Notes: generated by a model from the letters alone, not told the origin. 36,516 nt of DNA from Protostelium mycophagum (GCA_002081555.1 MZNV01003034.1:1-36516); one strand, 5' to 3'; shown: positions 14,701 to 25,466, counted from the stretch's first letter. Numbers and translations: made by a program.

Positions 14701-16601
14701 AAGGACAAGGCCCACATGCAGCGAATCTGATAGACAGAGCTACAAAGACTGGTGATTGGGTATTGCTACAGAATTGCCATTTAGCCGCGTCGTGGATGCC
14801 AGCTTTGGAAAAGATCGTGCATCACCTTCCCGAGACCGAAGTACATCCGGACTTTAGATTAATACTCAGCTCTATGCCAACTGATAAATTCCCCGTATCC
14901 GTATTACAAAATGGAGTCAAGGTGATTCTAAATAGAAAATATCATACTCAGCGATTCCAGATCACATCAGAACCACCCAAAGGGATCAAGGCTAATCTGG
15001 CGAGATCATTCGCCGATTTTAATGAGAGCTGGTATGAGGAAGTCCAGAGTAAGCCCGTATGGAAGAAGTTGTTGTTTGGACTATGTTTCTTCCATGCAAT
15101 CATACAAGAGAGAAAGAAATACGGTGCCCTTGGCTGGAACGTCAAGTACGAATTCAACCAATCTGATCTTGAGGTAAAGTAGAGTTATAACATGGCAAAT
15201 ATTCATCATAACCAAGGTTGCATCAGAAACACTAAGAATGTACCTCCAAGAACAGAACGGCACACCATGGGAGGCACTGCTGCACCTCACAGGTGATATA
15301 TTCTACGGAGGTCGAGTCACAGATGAATGGGACAGAAGATGTCTGAAGGCTATATTACAAAGGTAACATCAGGATTGGATTAAAATTGAATGATAATTTG
15401 CAGATTCTATTGTAGAGATATACTCGAAGAGAATTATGTATTTTCACCTTCTGGGATATATAGAGCACCTTCAGAGGGACCAATAGCAGTTACCAGAGCC
15501 TATATAGACAAACTACCACTTGCAGATAATCCAGAGATCTTCGGGCTTGACGATAACGCCAACATCACTTATCAAATCAACGAGAGTCAAAAGATCATGT
15601 CCCAATTACTATCAACACAACCCAGACTTGTAAACTTTGGAGGAAAGATAAGCGACCAGGAGTTGGTGTCCCAGATGGCCAAGAGCATCATTGATGGTCT
15701 TCCTCCAATGCTCAACCTCTCTAAGGATGATATGCACGAGACCCTCTCTGTTCGAGACACAAATGGTGCCCTCTCCAGCTTAACTACCGTGTTGCTACAA
15801 GAATGTGTCAGGTTTAATAGGCTTCTTGGTGTTATTCGTAGCTCGATGAACGAGCTGATACAAGCTGTTAAGGGTTTAATCGTCATGTCTGCGTCTTTGG
15901 AAAAGGTATAGTATTATTTTTCTCGACAGAAGATGACTTTTGTAGGTGTTTTCTTCTATATTGGATAATCAAGTACCAGAGGTCTGGCAGAGGGAGGCCT
16001 ACGCATCAAGACATGCGCTTAATATTTGGACGATTAATCTGACCCGCAGAGTGAGTACCTTTAGGAGCTGGTTGGTGAATGGACAACCACCTGCCTTCTG
16101 GTTACCGGGTTTCTTCTACCCACAAACTTTCTTATCTGCCATATTGCAATCCTACGCAAGAAAGCACAATGTCCCCATAGACACCCTCACATTTGACTTC
16201 AAGGTGAACATTTTCCATTTCTTGTTGGTCAACTAAGTTTTATTTAGGTGATGGAGAAATCACACACAGAGATCAGCGAACCTCCAGAGGATGGCGCGTA
16301 TATTTACGGACTATATTTGGAAGGGGCAAGGTGGCATGAGGGTCATTTAGAGGATTCTATAAGAGGAGAGATGTACTCTCAACTTCCTATGGTTCATTTA
16401 ATGCCGAGACAAGGGCATAAGCCAGATGGAAAGAAATACGCATGTCCTCTATACAGAACCGGAGAGAGAGCGGGAGCATTACTTACCACCGGAGCATCTA
16501 CAAATTATATCATGCCCGTACATCTCGATACTTTGGTAAAACCTGAAGTCTGGATCTTGAGGGGTGCTGCTCTCCTCTGCCAAGTGCCTGGGTTGCCATA
16601 A
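2705..16601 (+). CDS. Axonemal dynein heavy chain, single-headed inner-arm type (DNAH6-like)
   Basis: Motor subunit of an inner dynein arm that slides axonemal doublet microtubules. The spliced product is about 4,119 aa, the usual size for single-headed axonemal chains. The N-terminal tail carries GVTHI and EFTALDQW followed by [11 protein letters not shown], which I remember best from the DNAH6 group. Linker and tail run to about residue 1,400. P-loops: AAA1 GPAGTGKTE (about residue 1467, Walker B CCFDEFNR), AAA2 GKTGCGKT (about 1750), AAA3 GGTGVGKTS (about 2094, Walker [10 protein letters not shown]), AAA4 GIEGCGKRS (about 2445). The antiparallel stalk coils and microtubule-binding domain span about 2690-2975, then AAA5, AAA6 and the C-terminal domain, which ends [11 protein letters not shown] plus five residues. 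Start: first ATG of an open exon joined in phase by a 43-nt intron; the ATG at 2708 is equally possible. The neighbouring gene is also ciliary. The subtype assignment is tentative; the dynein identity is certain. Confidence 0.95.
2936..16247 (+). other. Intron set of the dynein gene (37 introns, 34-52 nt)
   Basis: Introns, each GT-AG and phase-checked: 2936-2978, 3538-3589, 3851-3891, 4131-4173, 4280-4319, 4628-4666, 4984-5024, 5335-5380, 5852-5891, 6123-6165, 6316-6352, 6958-7003, 7164-7202, 7836-7878, 8065-8108, 8292-8335, 8552-8585, 8850-8891, 9629-9663, 10812-10862, 10970-11007, 11158-11199, 11376-11418, 12003-12039, 12258-12301, 12671-12711, 12928-12966, 13123-13160, 13479-13518, 13666-13706, 13929-13969, 14426-14468, 14922-14960, 15174-15216, 15363-15403, 15906-15945, 16204-16247. 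Junctions were placed so that conserved dynein motifs become continuous, for example [12 protein letters not shown] across 7836-7878 and [12 protein letters not shown] across 14922-14960. The introns at 7164, 10812 and 14922 are multiples of three without a stop. Confidence 0.88.
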
Positions 16602-16602
16602 A
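16597..16602 (+). promoter_or_regulatory. CATAAA hexamer overlapping dynein stop
   Basis: The dynein TAA (16599-16601) is part of CATAAA, a known variant of the animal poly(A) hexamer. Only 79 nt separate the stop from the SPEF2 ATG, and no AATAAA lies in that gap. Confidence 0.35.
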
Positions 16603-16680
16603 CAGAACTTTGCGAGTGAAATTTTTTTCCGTTCTATAATTAGTTTTCCGTCGCAAAGGTTCCAGCCCTCATCAAAGGCT

Positions 16681-19600
16681 ATGCACAAGACAAGGAAGGT
16701 GGCCTCGCCGTCCACCACACTATCTCCTCTACCAGGGAGAGTCTTGTCACCACAAAGGCAAGAAAAAGAGCCAGATAGAACTCCAACTGTGCAAGGAAGA
16801 GCAACAGATCTTGCACCATTGAATTTGGAATCTAAAGCACCAGGTGAAGACAATAATGGCAGAGAGAGACGTCGTCGTCGTGGACTTCAAGACCAGCAAC
16901 AGGTGATGCTTCATGTTTCGATTGAGGATGTTGAAATAGATCGAAGGTTCAGAAACAAGTGGAAAGTAAAAGGAGGGAGGAGATGATCTTGGAAAAGCTG
17001 TTGAAACAATCGAGAGAGGAAAGAAACCTGGCAGCTGAACTTTTAGAAGTTCGAAGACAGAAAGAGATCATCCGTCAGAATCGAATCGAGCGTGAGAGGC
17101 AATGCGCAGAGACGAAACGAAAATTATTCGAAGAAGCCTTGGAACGTGACGCCCAAAAAGCAAAATCAAATCAAGTGGAATATGAACAGCACATACAGAC
17201 TCTCACCGAAAAACTGGCAGAATTGCAGGAAAAACGTGCCTTTGAGAAGAGAGAGGGAAGGTACGCCAAATGTCGCGCTGTTGTTTTAGGGCTGCTTGAC
17301 CTTGCATTCAAAGTTGCGGAATTCAAAGAGTTAAGCAATGGTGTAGAGCCAGAGAGAGAATATGATCAATGGAAGACACTGTTCAAAAACAAATCACCTC
17401 TATTTCCCAGTCCAATTAGCGAAGATCCTCCAAAAACAACACCAGAAGACGAGGTTTTAAATGAAGAGGATTACAAAAATTATGTCAGCGCGAGTGGATT
17501 CTGGCAAGTCAAGAGACCTGTTGCATTGCACGAGACAGAGACTTATCATCATTTCATCGACAGAGCAGACCAAGTGCTGTTCACAAAACCAGGTGAAGAC
17601 GAAGAGAAGAATCATCAGTTAGGTCTTGTCATTGAAGAACTTCTCACTCTTACCTCTCCGGGCACTCCACCTCTGGAGGTTTTCATTTCTATTTATTCGA
17701 AAAAGCTGATTGAAGTAGGTTTCTTTACACCCTTCAACACCACTACGGATGGCAATTCTCGGAAAAGCAATGAGTGGGAAGAGCACTCTTGCCCGCAGTC
17801 TGGCCTCAAAGATGTCTATGTGTTTGATCAGTATGGACGAAGTATTGTCTTCCTCTGGTGAGGGGGTGCTTTCAAGAACAGGGACCCCCAGTGAAGGGGT
17901 TCGATCCTTGAGAGGGGGGAAAACATTGGACGATAATACCTTGATTAATCTCCTCTGTGATCGAATTCAAATCGTAGAAAATTCAATGAAAGAGAATGGA
18001 GTTTTTCCAGGAGGGTGGATCCTCGAAGACTTCCCTCGCAGCGCGACGCAAGCGGAACTATTGGAGAAGAAATTAACAGGCTACGAGACTCCAAATAAAC
18101 TATTAAGGCGTCGAAAAGCAAAGAGGACGTCACGAATAGCGGCGGCACCACTTAAGGTGGAAACAGCTGTAATTCCAAAGAGCGTGTTCGACTTGGTGAT
18201 CAGACTAGAGGCTGATGATGAATCTGTGATCAGGAGAGGGTCTGGGCGTAGGTTGGATCCGGTTACGGGACAGGTATAAACATACCAATAAGATCCATGA
18301 TTCAGTATTTCAGATTTATCACTTGGAATTTAATCCACCACCGTTAGATCAGCAGATGATAAGCCAGCGTCTTCAGACTATGGATAGTCCTAGTCACAGC
18401 GTCAATCAAATGAGACATCAATTGACAGCCTTCACGGAGCATAAGAAGCAGATAGAAGAGTGGTTCAAACCTTTTGGCAATTTCCAGATTTTCCCACAAG
18501 CAGATGTGAAGAGCGTTGAAGTCAGCGCCACAGCTCTGATTACTGATGTAAGTTGATCTTTCTATCGTGATAAAATTGATCCCGAAAGATCGCTGCAAAG
18601 AAAGCGCAGAGTGGAGAAGAGACACAAATTGCTGGAGTGGCTCCCACACAAACATCAACAGAGGTAAATTCCGGACGAACAACGGACAGATCTTTTACTT
18701 CAGCGGGAAATACTCCAGAATCAGTTCTGGTAGCTGCTCCATCAGAGGACAGGAAATTGAACCGTGACCTTGCACTAATTTTAATTGAAAAATGGCGAAA
18801 GGTGAATTACCAGAATATATAGAGCAGTTTTTGATGGTTCCAGATTGAGGAACATTACGTCACTGGACTAAAAAACGTATTTCAAATAGTCCGGGACCAG
18901 CACCAACAATTCACCAACAGATTCTACAATGTGAAGAAGGAGTTCGTCACTTTTCTGAACCGACCGGACAATTTTCAAGAGTACATAGACCCATTCGTAA
19001 AATCTTTTAATGAAATAGACCCTGACATGCGAGATGACACGGAGACTAAGCAGGTGTGCTTTTTATAAATAATTCATTTTGAGTAACAAAACATAGGAAC
19101 TGCATCAGAGAGTGGACGATTTGAGGGAGATTCTGTGGCAGGGAAGTGACAAACGGAAGGACGAAGCAGAAGAAGCGAGGAGCAAAATAATCCGCAGTGG
19201 TTGGGTAGAGGACCAACTGGGGTTACTTCTGAATAATTTCATTACTCTCATGCAACTCGAGGTATTGACCAATTCTCAATTTATCACCGACATCCTCAGG
19301 TAGATCGCTATTTTGAATCAAGGCAAATAATATCAGATTATCATAGAGGACTCAATGGTGATGCTTTGGAACCCTCTTTCAAAGCTGTAGACCTTCCTTT
19401 TACCGGTTCTTCTCTCAAATTTAATCACCCCTCACTGATGTCAAAAAGTAAGAAGAAGAAAAAGCCGCAACCAACAAAAGCTGTACGAAAAGAAGACCCC
19501 TGGCCTGAACTCACACTAACTGTTGAGAAAGCACTCAGTCTAATTCCACGGTATTTATTCCCGTGAATCAAAATCATAACAATTTATAGAAATGAGGCAC

Positions 19601-20121
19601 CGGACAGAAGAGCGGCAACACCTTCAGCAGGGGGACCAGTGACACCACACTCATCCAACATCAAAGATATGACAGTCCCAATTCTCAGCTCGAGATCAGA
19701 GAGCCACACAGTCTTTGAGATAGAGCAAGCTCTCAAGACGGAGGACATAATATTGTTCAGACGTATAGAGAGGATACATTCTATCGCTCAATCAACACTC
19801 AATGATCTCAATTCTAAAGCTGAGCAGGTTGGTCTCCTTCACATCCACTGATTAGATTCTAATAAGGCAGGTATTTCAACAATTAGACGATTGGCTGGGT
19901 GAAAGGTTCAAATTAGAAGTGCAGAATATAGAGAGGCTGGCTATGTATATAAAGAGTGTTGTCGAGCGTGAAGCGAGCCTCTCCTCGCTAAAGGTTTGAA
20001 ACTCGTTCACCTTCTCCAATTTATGAGAACACAGGTGGATTCTTGTTCAATCTACGAGAAGACAGATGAAAAATCTGAGAACCAATTGTCGCCTTCGTCT
20101 TCATCTGTACAGGCCGAATAA
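16681..20121 (+). CDS. SPEF2: SPEF2/CPC1-like ciliary central-pair protein with adenylate-kinase-like domain
   Basis: Structural protein of the axonemal central apparatus (CPC1 in Chlamydomonas, SPEF2 in mammals). Exons: 16681-16902, 16953-17678, 17719-18273, 18314-18547, 18589-18801, 18844-19053, 19097-19261, 19300-19550, 19590-19827, 19871-19993, 20035-20121. This gives 1,007 aa with every phase consistent and introns of 38-50 nt. A basic N-terminus is followed by charged coiled coil (residues about 75-170) and a FKVAEFKEL block seen in SPEF2. A P-loop nucleoside-kinase-like domain starts near residue 325 (ILGKAMSGKST) with ILEDFPRSATQAE downstream. The C-terminal half is helical with a lysine-rich patch. 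Start: first in-frame ATG after the dynein stop. It is shorter than human SPEF2 (about 1,820 aa) and lacks the N-terminal calponin-homology domain. An upstream exon cannot be excluded, but only 79 nt are available. Confidence 0.9.
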
Positions 20122-20122
20122 A
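20117..20122 (+). promoter_or_regulatory. AATAAA hexamer overlapping SPEF2 stop
   Basis: The TAA stop (20119-20121) is embedded in AATAAA. The convergent SAP gene's stop is only 33 bp further on. Confidence 0.55.
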
Positions 20123-20136
20123 AGTTCAATTCTACA

Positions 20137-20142
20137 TTTATT
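20137..20142 (-). promoter_or_regulatory. AATAAA hexamer 12 nt after the SAP gene stop
   Basis: tttatt on the + strand gives AATAAA on the - strand, 12 nt downstream of the SAP-gene TAA. It lies between the two convergent stops, so the cleavage region should fall inside the last SPEF2 exon. Confidence 0.5.
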
Positions 20143-20154
20143 GATCGTCCACTC

Positions 20155-20937
20155 TTACGCGACGATCCTGGTGGGTCTCTTTCCGTAGGCCTTGATCACC
20201 TTCGGCTGGCTCGTGAAAGAGGTAGTACTGGTTGTTGTTGAATATGAGGACGTCGGGACCTGCAACAGCTGCACTTCTGGGGTGAGAGCGCTGGTTTTCA
20301 ATTCCTCCAACATGGTATCTAGAGTCTTCTGGCTAATCTTTTTCTTTGGTTTGATAGATTCCAGTGTCCCCGGAGAGGCGGCGAGCCCTTGCTTGATGAG
20401 CGCCTTGTCTAACCGTACCCGCAATTCTTCTTTTGTACCGCTCGTGCTTTTCCCCCTCGAGGCCAATTCTCCTCTCAATTCGGAGACGCTAAGTAACTTG
20501 GTGTCCCAGGACTCTTTCACCTTCTCATCGAGCTTGTGGATGCTGAAATTCTGGAGGACAACCTCTTTTTCATCAACGGTGACAGGTTCCTCCTCTCCAG
20601 TGGAAGACTTCTGCGAGGAACTCTTTGTGGCCATGATGTTGTCGATACCAACCCAAGCAGGTGCATCTTCCCGATCGTAGATTTGAACCGCTTCATCTTC
20701 TCCAAAATTCACTTTTCGGGGGGCTGATTGTGTCAAAAAGGATTGAATGCTTTGGACTCTCACCTTTGTCCTTGATGCTCATGCGGTGGAGTTCATCACA
20801 GAGATCTAGTTCAGATGGTTGAACATTAGTAACATCCTCCAGGGGCTTAGAGGACTTCTTTCCTGGATTATTATGAGACGTAATCAGCCACTTGATTTAC
20901 CTTTGGTGTTTTTCTTTCGGCTGCGTGTTGAACTCAT
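20155..20937 (-). CDS. SAP-domain protein, otherwise unrecognised
   Basis: Exons (complement): 20901-20937, 20764-20862, 20155-20723; 234 aa; introns of 38 and 40 nt with consistent phase. The first ATG gives a very basic N-terminus (MSSTRSRKKNTKGKK). A SAP motif lies at residues about 122-155 (LLSVSELRGELASRGKS, then a KEELRVRLDKAL helix). SAP motifs bind scaffold or AT-rich DNA in chromatin and RNA-processing proteins, so a nuclear role is likely. The remainder is acidic and Ser/Thr-rich, with a C-terminal Thr/Ser run and a basic KAYGKRPTR tail. I do not recognise an orthologue. It is divergent from the DENN gene (121 bp apart) and convergent with SPEF2 (33 bp between stops). An E2F-like site lies about 40 nt upstream of the ATG, which hints at cell-cycle expression. 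Confidence 0.8.
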
Positions 20938-21058
20938 TTTGTGTATTGAGGAATGAACCGAATTTGAAGTGTTCCTTTTTGGCGGGAGTTTCGTTGTAAG
21001 GATTCTCTTCTGAATTTCTGAATCCTGACAAGAGCACCATTCCAACGCATTACAAAGG
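20938..21058. promoter_or_regulatory. 121-bp divergent promoter region with E2F-like site
   Basis: This interval separates the start codons of the SAP gene (-) and the DENN gene (+), so both promoters and 5' UTRs must fit here or reach into coding sequence. TTTGGCGGGAG at 20978-20988 (+ strand) matches the E2F/DP consensus TTTSGCGC-type element (classically TTTGGCGGGAA). No TATA box is evident. Confidence 0.5.
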
Positions 21059-23904
21059 ATGGGCACACGTAGCCCAATTGTGGATCAATTTTTATTAGTT
21101 GGCATACAGAAACCAGAAAAGTCGGACCAGCCAGCAGCCTTTGCTAATAGTGTGGTTCCTCCGCCCGTAAACAGCTGGGAACCACATATCATCCACTGCT
21201 TCCCTGATCTAGGGCCCAAACAGAATCGTGTCCCCATTTTTTGTTTTCCAGAGGATACCTCCACTTTAGCCACAGTTATTTCTTCTTGGTAAGATACTAC
21301 TCAGTGGGGACTAGTAAACAACAACTGATCTCTAAATCAGGGAAGTGTACTTCACATTTGTCTTCACTGATGAAAATGGAGAACGTCAATTTGGGGTGCG
21401 TCATGACTCAGTTTTTGATTATGTTTTGGTCCGAAGTAATCTTTCTTCTAGTTTTGCAGGCGTGTGGCCTCCGGATTTAGCAGAAACAAGCTGAGAAGAA
21501 ATGTATCTGCACCGAGCTTACCTCATATGGAGAGTGGCAGTCGTTTAGGGCCTTCTGCTTCTTCAACCTCTTTAGGAATTACGAGTGAAGAGAAGACACC
21601 AGAGTGCATCTGCATACTCACAAAATACCCTTGGTTTAATTTCCATTACAAATTATTAGAAATCATCGAAGAGAGGTGAGCTTTAAGATTGTGGATATTA
21701 TCCTTTATCATTCGAAGGTTGGTTGAATTATTCAGGTACTATGTGGGATTAGAGAGTGTAAAAGATTTGATAACAGCACTGCTGCTCACTCCAATACCAA
21801 GAGAGAACGAGTACTTTATAGTTCGTATAGATAACCCATCTACAACACATTCCATACTCGCAAATGAATACGAATTCACCAGACCTTCAACAAAGTATCT
21901 CGCAAATGTATGTTTATCGTGCATATCAACTGTGAAATATACGATTAAAATCACCAATACATGATACTGTTGTAGAATCTCCGATCTTTGAAATAAAAGA
22001 TACAGGTTAATTTCAATGCGATGTTCGAAAACCTGAGTGTACAGAACATACTGCATCTTTTCCAAGCCATTTTTGAAGAGAGACACATCATCCTATACTC
22101 TAAAGATTTAACAAAAGTGAGCAGCTGCGCGCACGCTTTCGTCTCTCTTCTGATGCCCCCCTTCTCTTGGCAGGTTTGTTAAAGGATCAATGAATATAAT
22201 TAAGAGATATAGTCGATTTACATACCAGTACTCCCTAGAGTATTATTAGATTATTGTATGGCACCAGTTCCATATTTAATAGGAGTCCATCAATCCTCCT
22301 ATCGCTTACTCAAAAAATTGCCGATTGTAGATATCGTATGGGTGAATCTGGACACCAACACAGTGAATCTACCCACAGAGAATGAAAACGAAGATATACC
22401 AGTAGTAGCATTCCCAGATCCTTACAATAGATTGAGAATAGCGCTAGACAGCATCGCTGCAAATGGGAAACGTAAGAGGATAAAGTTTATTTTAAAATGA
22501 AAGAGAAATAGGATCAGAAGTATACGAACACGAGACAATAACACACGCATTCCGTACATGGTATTTTCAGATATTCGGCAACTACCGTCAATATATACAT
22601 CCTAAACACGACCCTGAGACGAACAAGACGATACAAGTATTCCACAAGGATGAATTCATACGCTCTCAACGGAAGGACATCCGCAAGGTATTCTCTTATC
22701 TTTATCTCTTCAAACATCTCATAGTTTTAGTTTCTTGATGTGATCTCAACTACACAAATGTATGAGAGGTTTGTCGCAAAAGCGGAAGAGGTGCACAACA
22801 ACCCTAATGCCAAGAACTTGTTTGATATACCTGAAGAATCAACCAAGAGGTAGGAGATCTACACCTTTGTAGTGGCTCATATACTACAGGGGTGGGGATA
22901 CGCAGGCCTATTATAATTATGGAAAAGATAAGGCGGCAACATTGACATACTCTGCCGCTGAGAAAGCGAAAGAGACATATTCAAGCTTGAAGAAATATGT
23001 TTATACGACACCGAAGCCATTGAATATGGATAGAATCGTAGATCAGCTAGAAGCATCCTCAAGGTCATCATTAGATGGAAAGCCCAGCAAGAGTATACCT
23101 ATCCCGTCCCCAGCAACACCAACAACCCAGGAGGCATCTCAATCATACCACGAAGCGCAGCTCATAGATTTTGGCATTGTAGATCAGATAACGTCACCAA
23201 GCCCCAAGATGACCAGGGCTCTGCCACCTAAATTACAAAGGAGAGAGAGCCACATCTTTGATACATCCATCGATGAATTATCTGATAAGAAGAGGAGCTC
23301 TTCTCTCTCAGAAACATCGTCCACAAATTTTGACTGGGACGATGTATCATTTGTGGGAGCCAACACCACACCCATCTCCCCCACTGGCGCCTTCAATACT
23401 ACTCAGAAACCAGATCTTTCCACATTGAAGACGACAGATAAGGCAGAAATATCAATAGAGGACATGTTGACACCTTCTACAACGACGTACAACACCCCAA
23501 ATACGACACCCCAAAGGCCGAGTGGCAATTATTCCGGACCCTTCACAGAAAGCCGATTCCAACAAAATGTAGAGAGGGGGCCTGGAACACCACTCACTCC
23601 CCATCAAGGAAATTATGGCATGGGTCAATTCTTCTCCCCTGTACAGAAATTTATGACACCCATCACACAAGGATTTCAATCTGTAGGGAGCTGGGCTTCC
23701 CCCTATTCTTTCTCTTCTCAACCTACAACTCCCCATAACATGTCCACCACTGCCACATCAACAAACACTACACCCGTTAAGAAGGCACCAGAAGTGGAGG
23801 TAACAACACCAGGAGGATCGAAGGGCTTTGGGGGGCTGGCTGGCTTGTTGAACGACCCTTTTTTCGCTTCTCCGAAGAAAAAAGTTGACAACAATAAATC
23901 TTAA
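21059..23904 (+). CDS. DENN-domain Rab GEF, DENND1/connecdenn-like
   Basis: Probable Rab35-type guanine-nucleotide exchange factor acting in clathrin-dependent endosomal traffic. Exons: 21059-21288, 21341-21395, 21452-21675, 21736-21907, 22006-22173, 22213-22471, 22512-22687, 22731-22849, 22890-23904; about 805 aa, phases consistent. The uDENN carries FTDENGERQFGFCRRV. The cDENN carries WQSIYIPVLP and LLDYCMAPVPYLIGVH, nearly the connecdenn signature. The dDENN lies at about 370-470. The roughly 335-residue tail is disordered and Ser/Thr/Pro-rich, with a clathrin-box-like LIDFG and an AP-2-type DPFF near the end. The same kinds of motif occur in animal connecdenns. The intron at 21908-22005 (98 nt) is longer than its neighbours; its acceptor could instead be 6 nt earlier. 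Confidence 0.88.
23893..23898 (+). promoter_or_regulatory. AATAAA hexamer inside the DENN gene, 3 nt before the stop
   Basis: AATAAA is read as the codons Asn-Lys; after it come one Ser codon and the TAA at 23902-23904. The next ATG is 76 nt downstream. Confidence 0.5.
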
Positions 23905-23980
23905 ATTGTTGGCAAATATTGTATTGTAGATATCGTATTTTACGTAGAGCTGGGGATGCTGGGCGTCATCATAGAAGGAA

Positions 23981-25465
23981 ATGGAAGGTGCTAAAGAGAA
24001 TTTTCCAAGACTTTTTGGTGAGAAGGGTGATGATTGGTTAGCTGATTCTGAGGTCATACTTTTGGGATCTGGAACGAGTGCTGGCATGCCAAGACTAGGT
24101 TGCCTTTTGAAGGTGAGAATAATCTGTCAACTCTCATTCAAATGAACCAGAGACCAACAGATTGTGATGTTTGTCTTGACGCACTCACACCAGGAAGTAA
24201 AAATAAAAGGAAAAACCCCTCTCTGCTGATACGCTATAAGAGACAATATAACATCTTGATCGATTGTGGTGAGAAATAAAATTTTTATTACTGGCTTTGG
24301 AAGCTGATCAAGCCAGGGAAGACCTTTCGTGAATCGATGATACAACTCATATCAACGACCGGGATCACACGCATTGATGCCTTGCTTATTACGCACGGAC
24401 ATGCAGACGCCATACTGGGGTAGGCGTCGATCAATAGCTCATCTGAACCAGTATAGCTTGGATGATTTGAGAGAATTCACCGATGAGAAGTCTGTACCTG
24501 TGTATCTATCACAACAAACCTTCGCAGTGATTGAGAGAACATTCCCATATCTGGTGAATACAGACAAGGTAATCAATTCAGCACAAATAAGTGAGCCTGA
24601 AGATATTCAGGCAACAGGTAGTGGGTACGTCTCAAAAATCGAGTGGAAAGTTTTTGACAGCGAGAATACTTTTGATATTTATGGTAATATATCTTCAACC
24701 TTTTTATCGCGAAATAAAATCGATGTAGGACTACAATTCACACCTTTACTATTAGAACACGGCCCAGATTGCTACTGTTTGGGTTACATCTTTGGAAGGG
24801 TTGCTTACCTCTCTGACCTTGTTGGCATTCCCACAAAAACAGAACAAGTAAATCCTAATCTGAGATACTGCTGTCATTACGACATGAGGGTGTACTGATG
24901 CATTTTGCAGTTGATTGGTGACACGTTGGGGGTGGATGAGGAGGGAAGATTACGTTTAGATGTTCTATTCATAGATGCACTGGCGTTACACAACATCAAC
25001 GGATCACATTGGAATTTAATACAGACTATGGTGCAAGTTCAGAAATGGAGGCCAAAAAAGACCTTTCTTGTGAGAAATCAATTTTATACAAGATTTCATT
25101 TTTGTTAAAAAATGTTGAAATATTAACAAGACTTAAAGGTGGGAATGGGGCATGAATTTGATTATAGAACCACAAATAACGAACTTCAAAAATTAAAAGA
25201 ACCGTACGATCCAACTATGGTAGAATTTTGTCTTGGAACTCTAATTTACCTTTTATTGCTAAAATCTGAGAAGATTCAGGTGGCACCCAAAATGAGCAAG
25301 GACAAATCGTGGAAAGAAGGCAAAACAGCAGAAGAACTTGCAGAGACAAAAAAGAAAAAGACGAGGACAATACAAAGTGTAATCAGGAAGAATCTCAACA
25401 GAGAAACCTTGGTCGACATCGAAATGGGCTTTGATATGTTGCATCATATTGTGGATCTGCCATAA
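23981..25465 (+). CDS. Metallo-beta-lactamase-fold hydrolase
   Basis: Likely zinc-dependent hydrolase of the PhnP/tRNase Z-related group; the substrate is unknown. Exons: 23981-24112, 24151-24268, 24317-24419, 24457-24847, 24911-25069, 25139-25465; about 409 aa. Motifs in order: LLGSGTSAGMPRLGC near the N-terminus, a CDVC pair, THGHADAILGLDDL, LLEHG, VAYLSDL and VGMGHEFDY. These supply the usual His/Asp metal ligands. The last histidine of HxHxDH is Ala here; I believe a eukaryotic subfamily shares this, unverified. The final 60-70 residues, after PYDPTM, are lysine-rich and not part of the fold. A 60-nt in-frame, stop-free intron at 25220-25279 is possible. Alternatively the tail from the ATG at 25293 could be a separate short protein. 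The stop overlaps CATAAA. Confidence 0.82.
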
Positions 25466-25466
25466 A
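25461..25466 (+). promoter_or_regulatory. CATAAA hexamer overlapping hydrolase stop
   Basis: The TAA at 25463-25465 lies in CATAAA, the same arrangement as at the dynein stop. Confidence 0.35.

Noticed and set aside
14922-14960. 13-residue insertion in the dynein C-terminal region
   Set aside because: Has GT...AG ends and interrupts the conserved [12 protein letters not shown] motif, so I treat it as an intron.
20192-20680. 162-codon + strand open frame
   Set aside because: Antisense to the main exon of the SAP-domain gene, which has a recognisable domain and phase-consistent introns.
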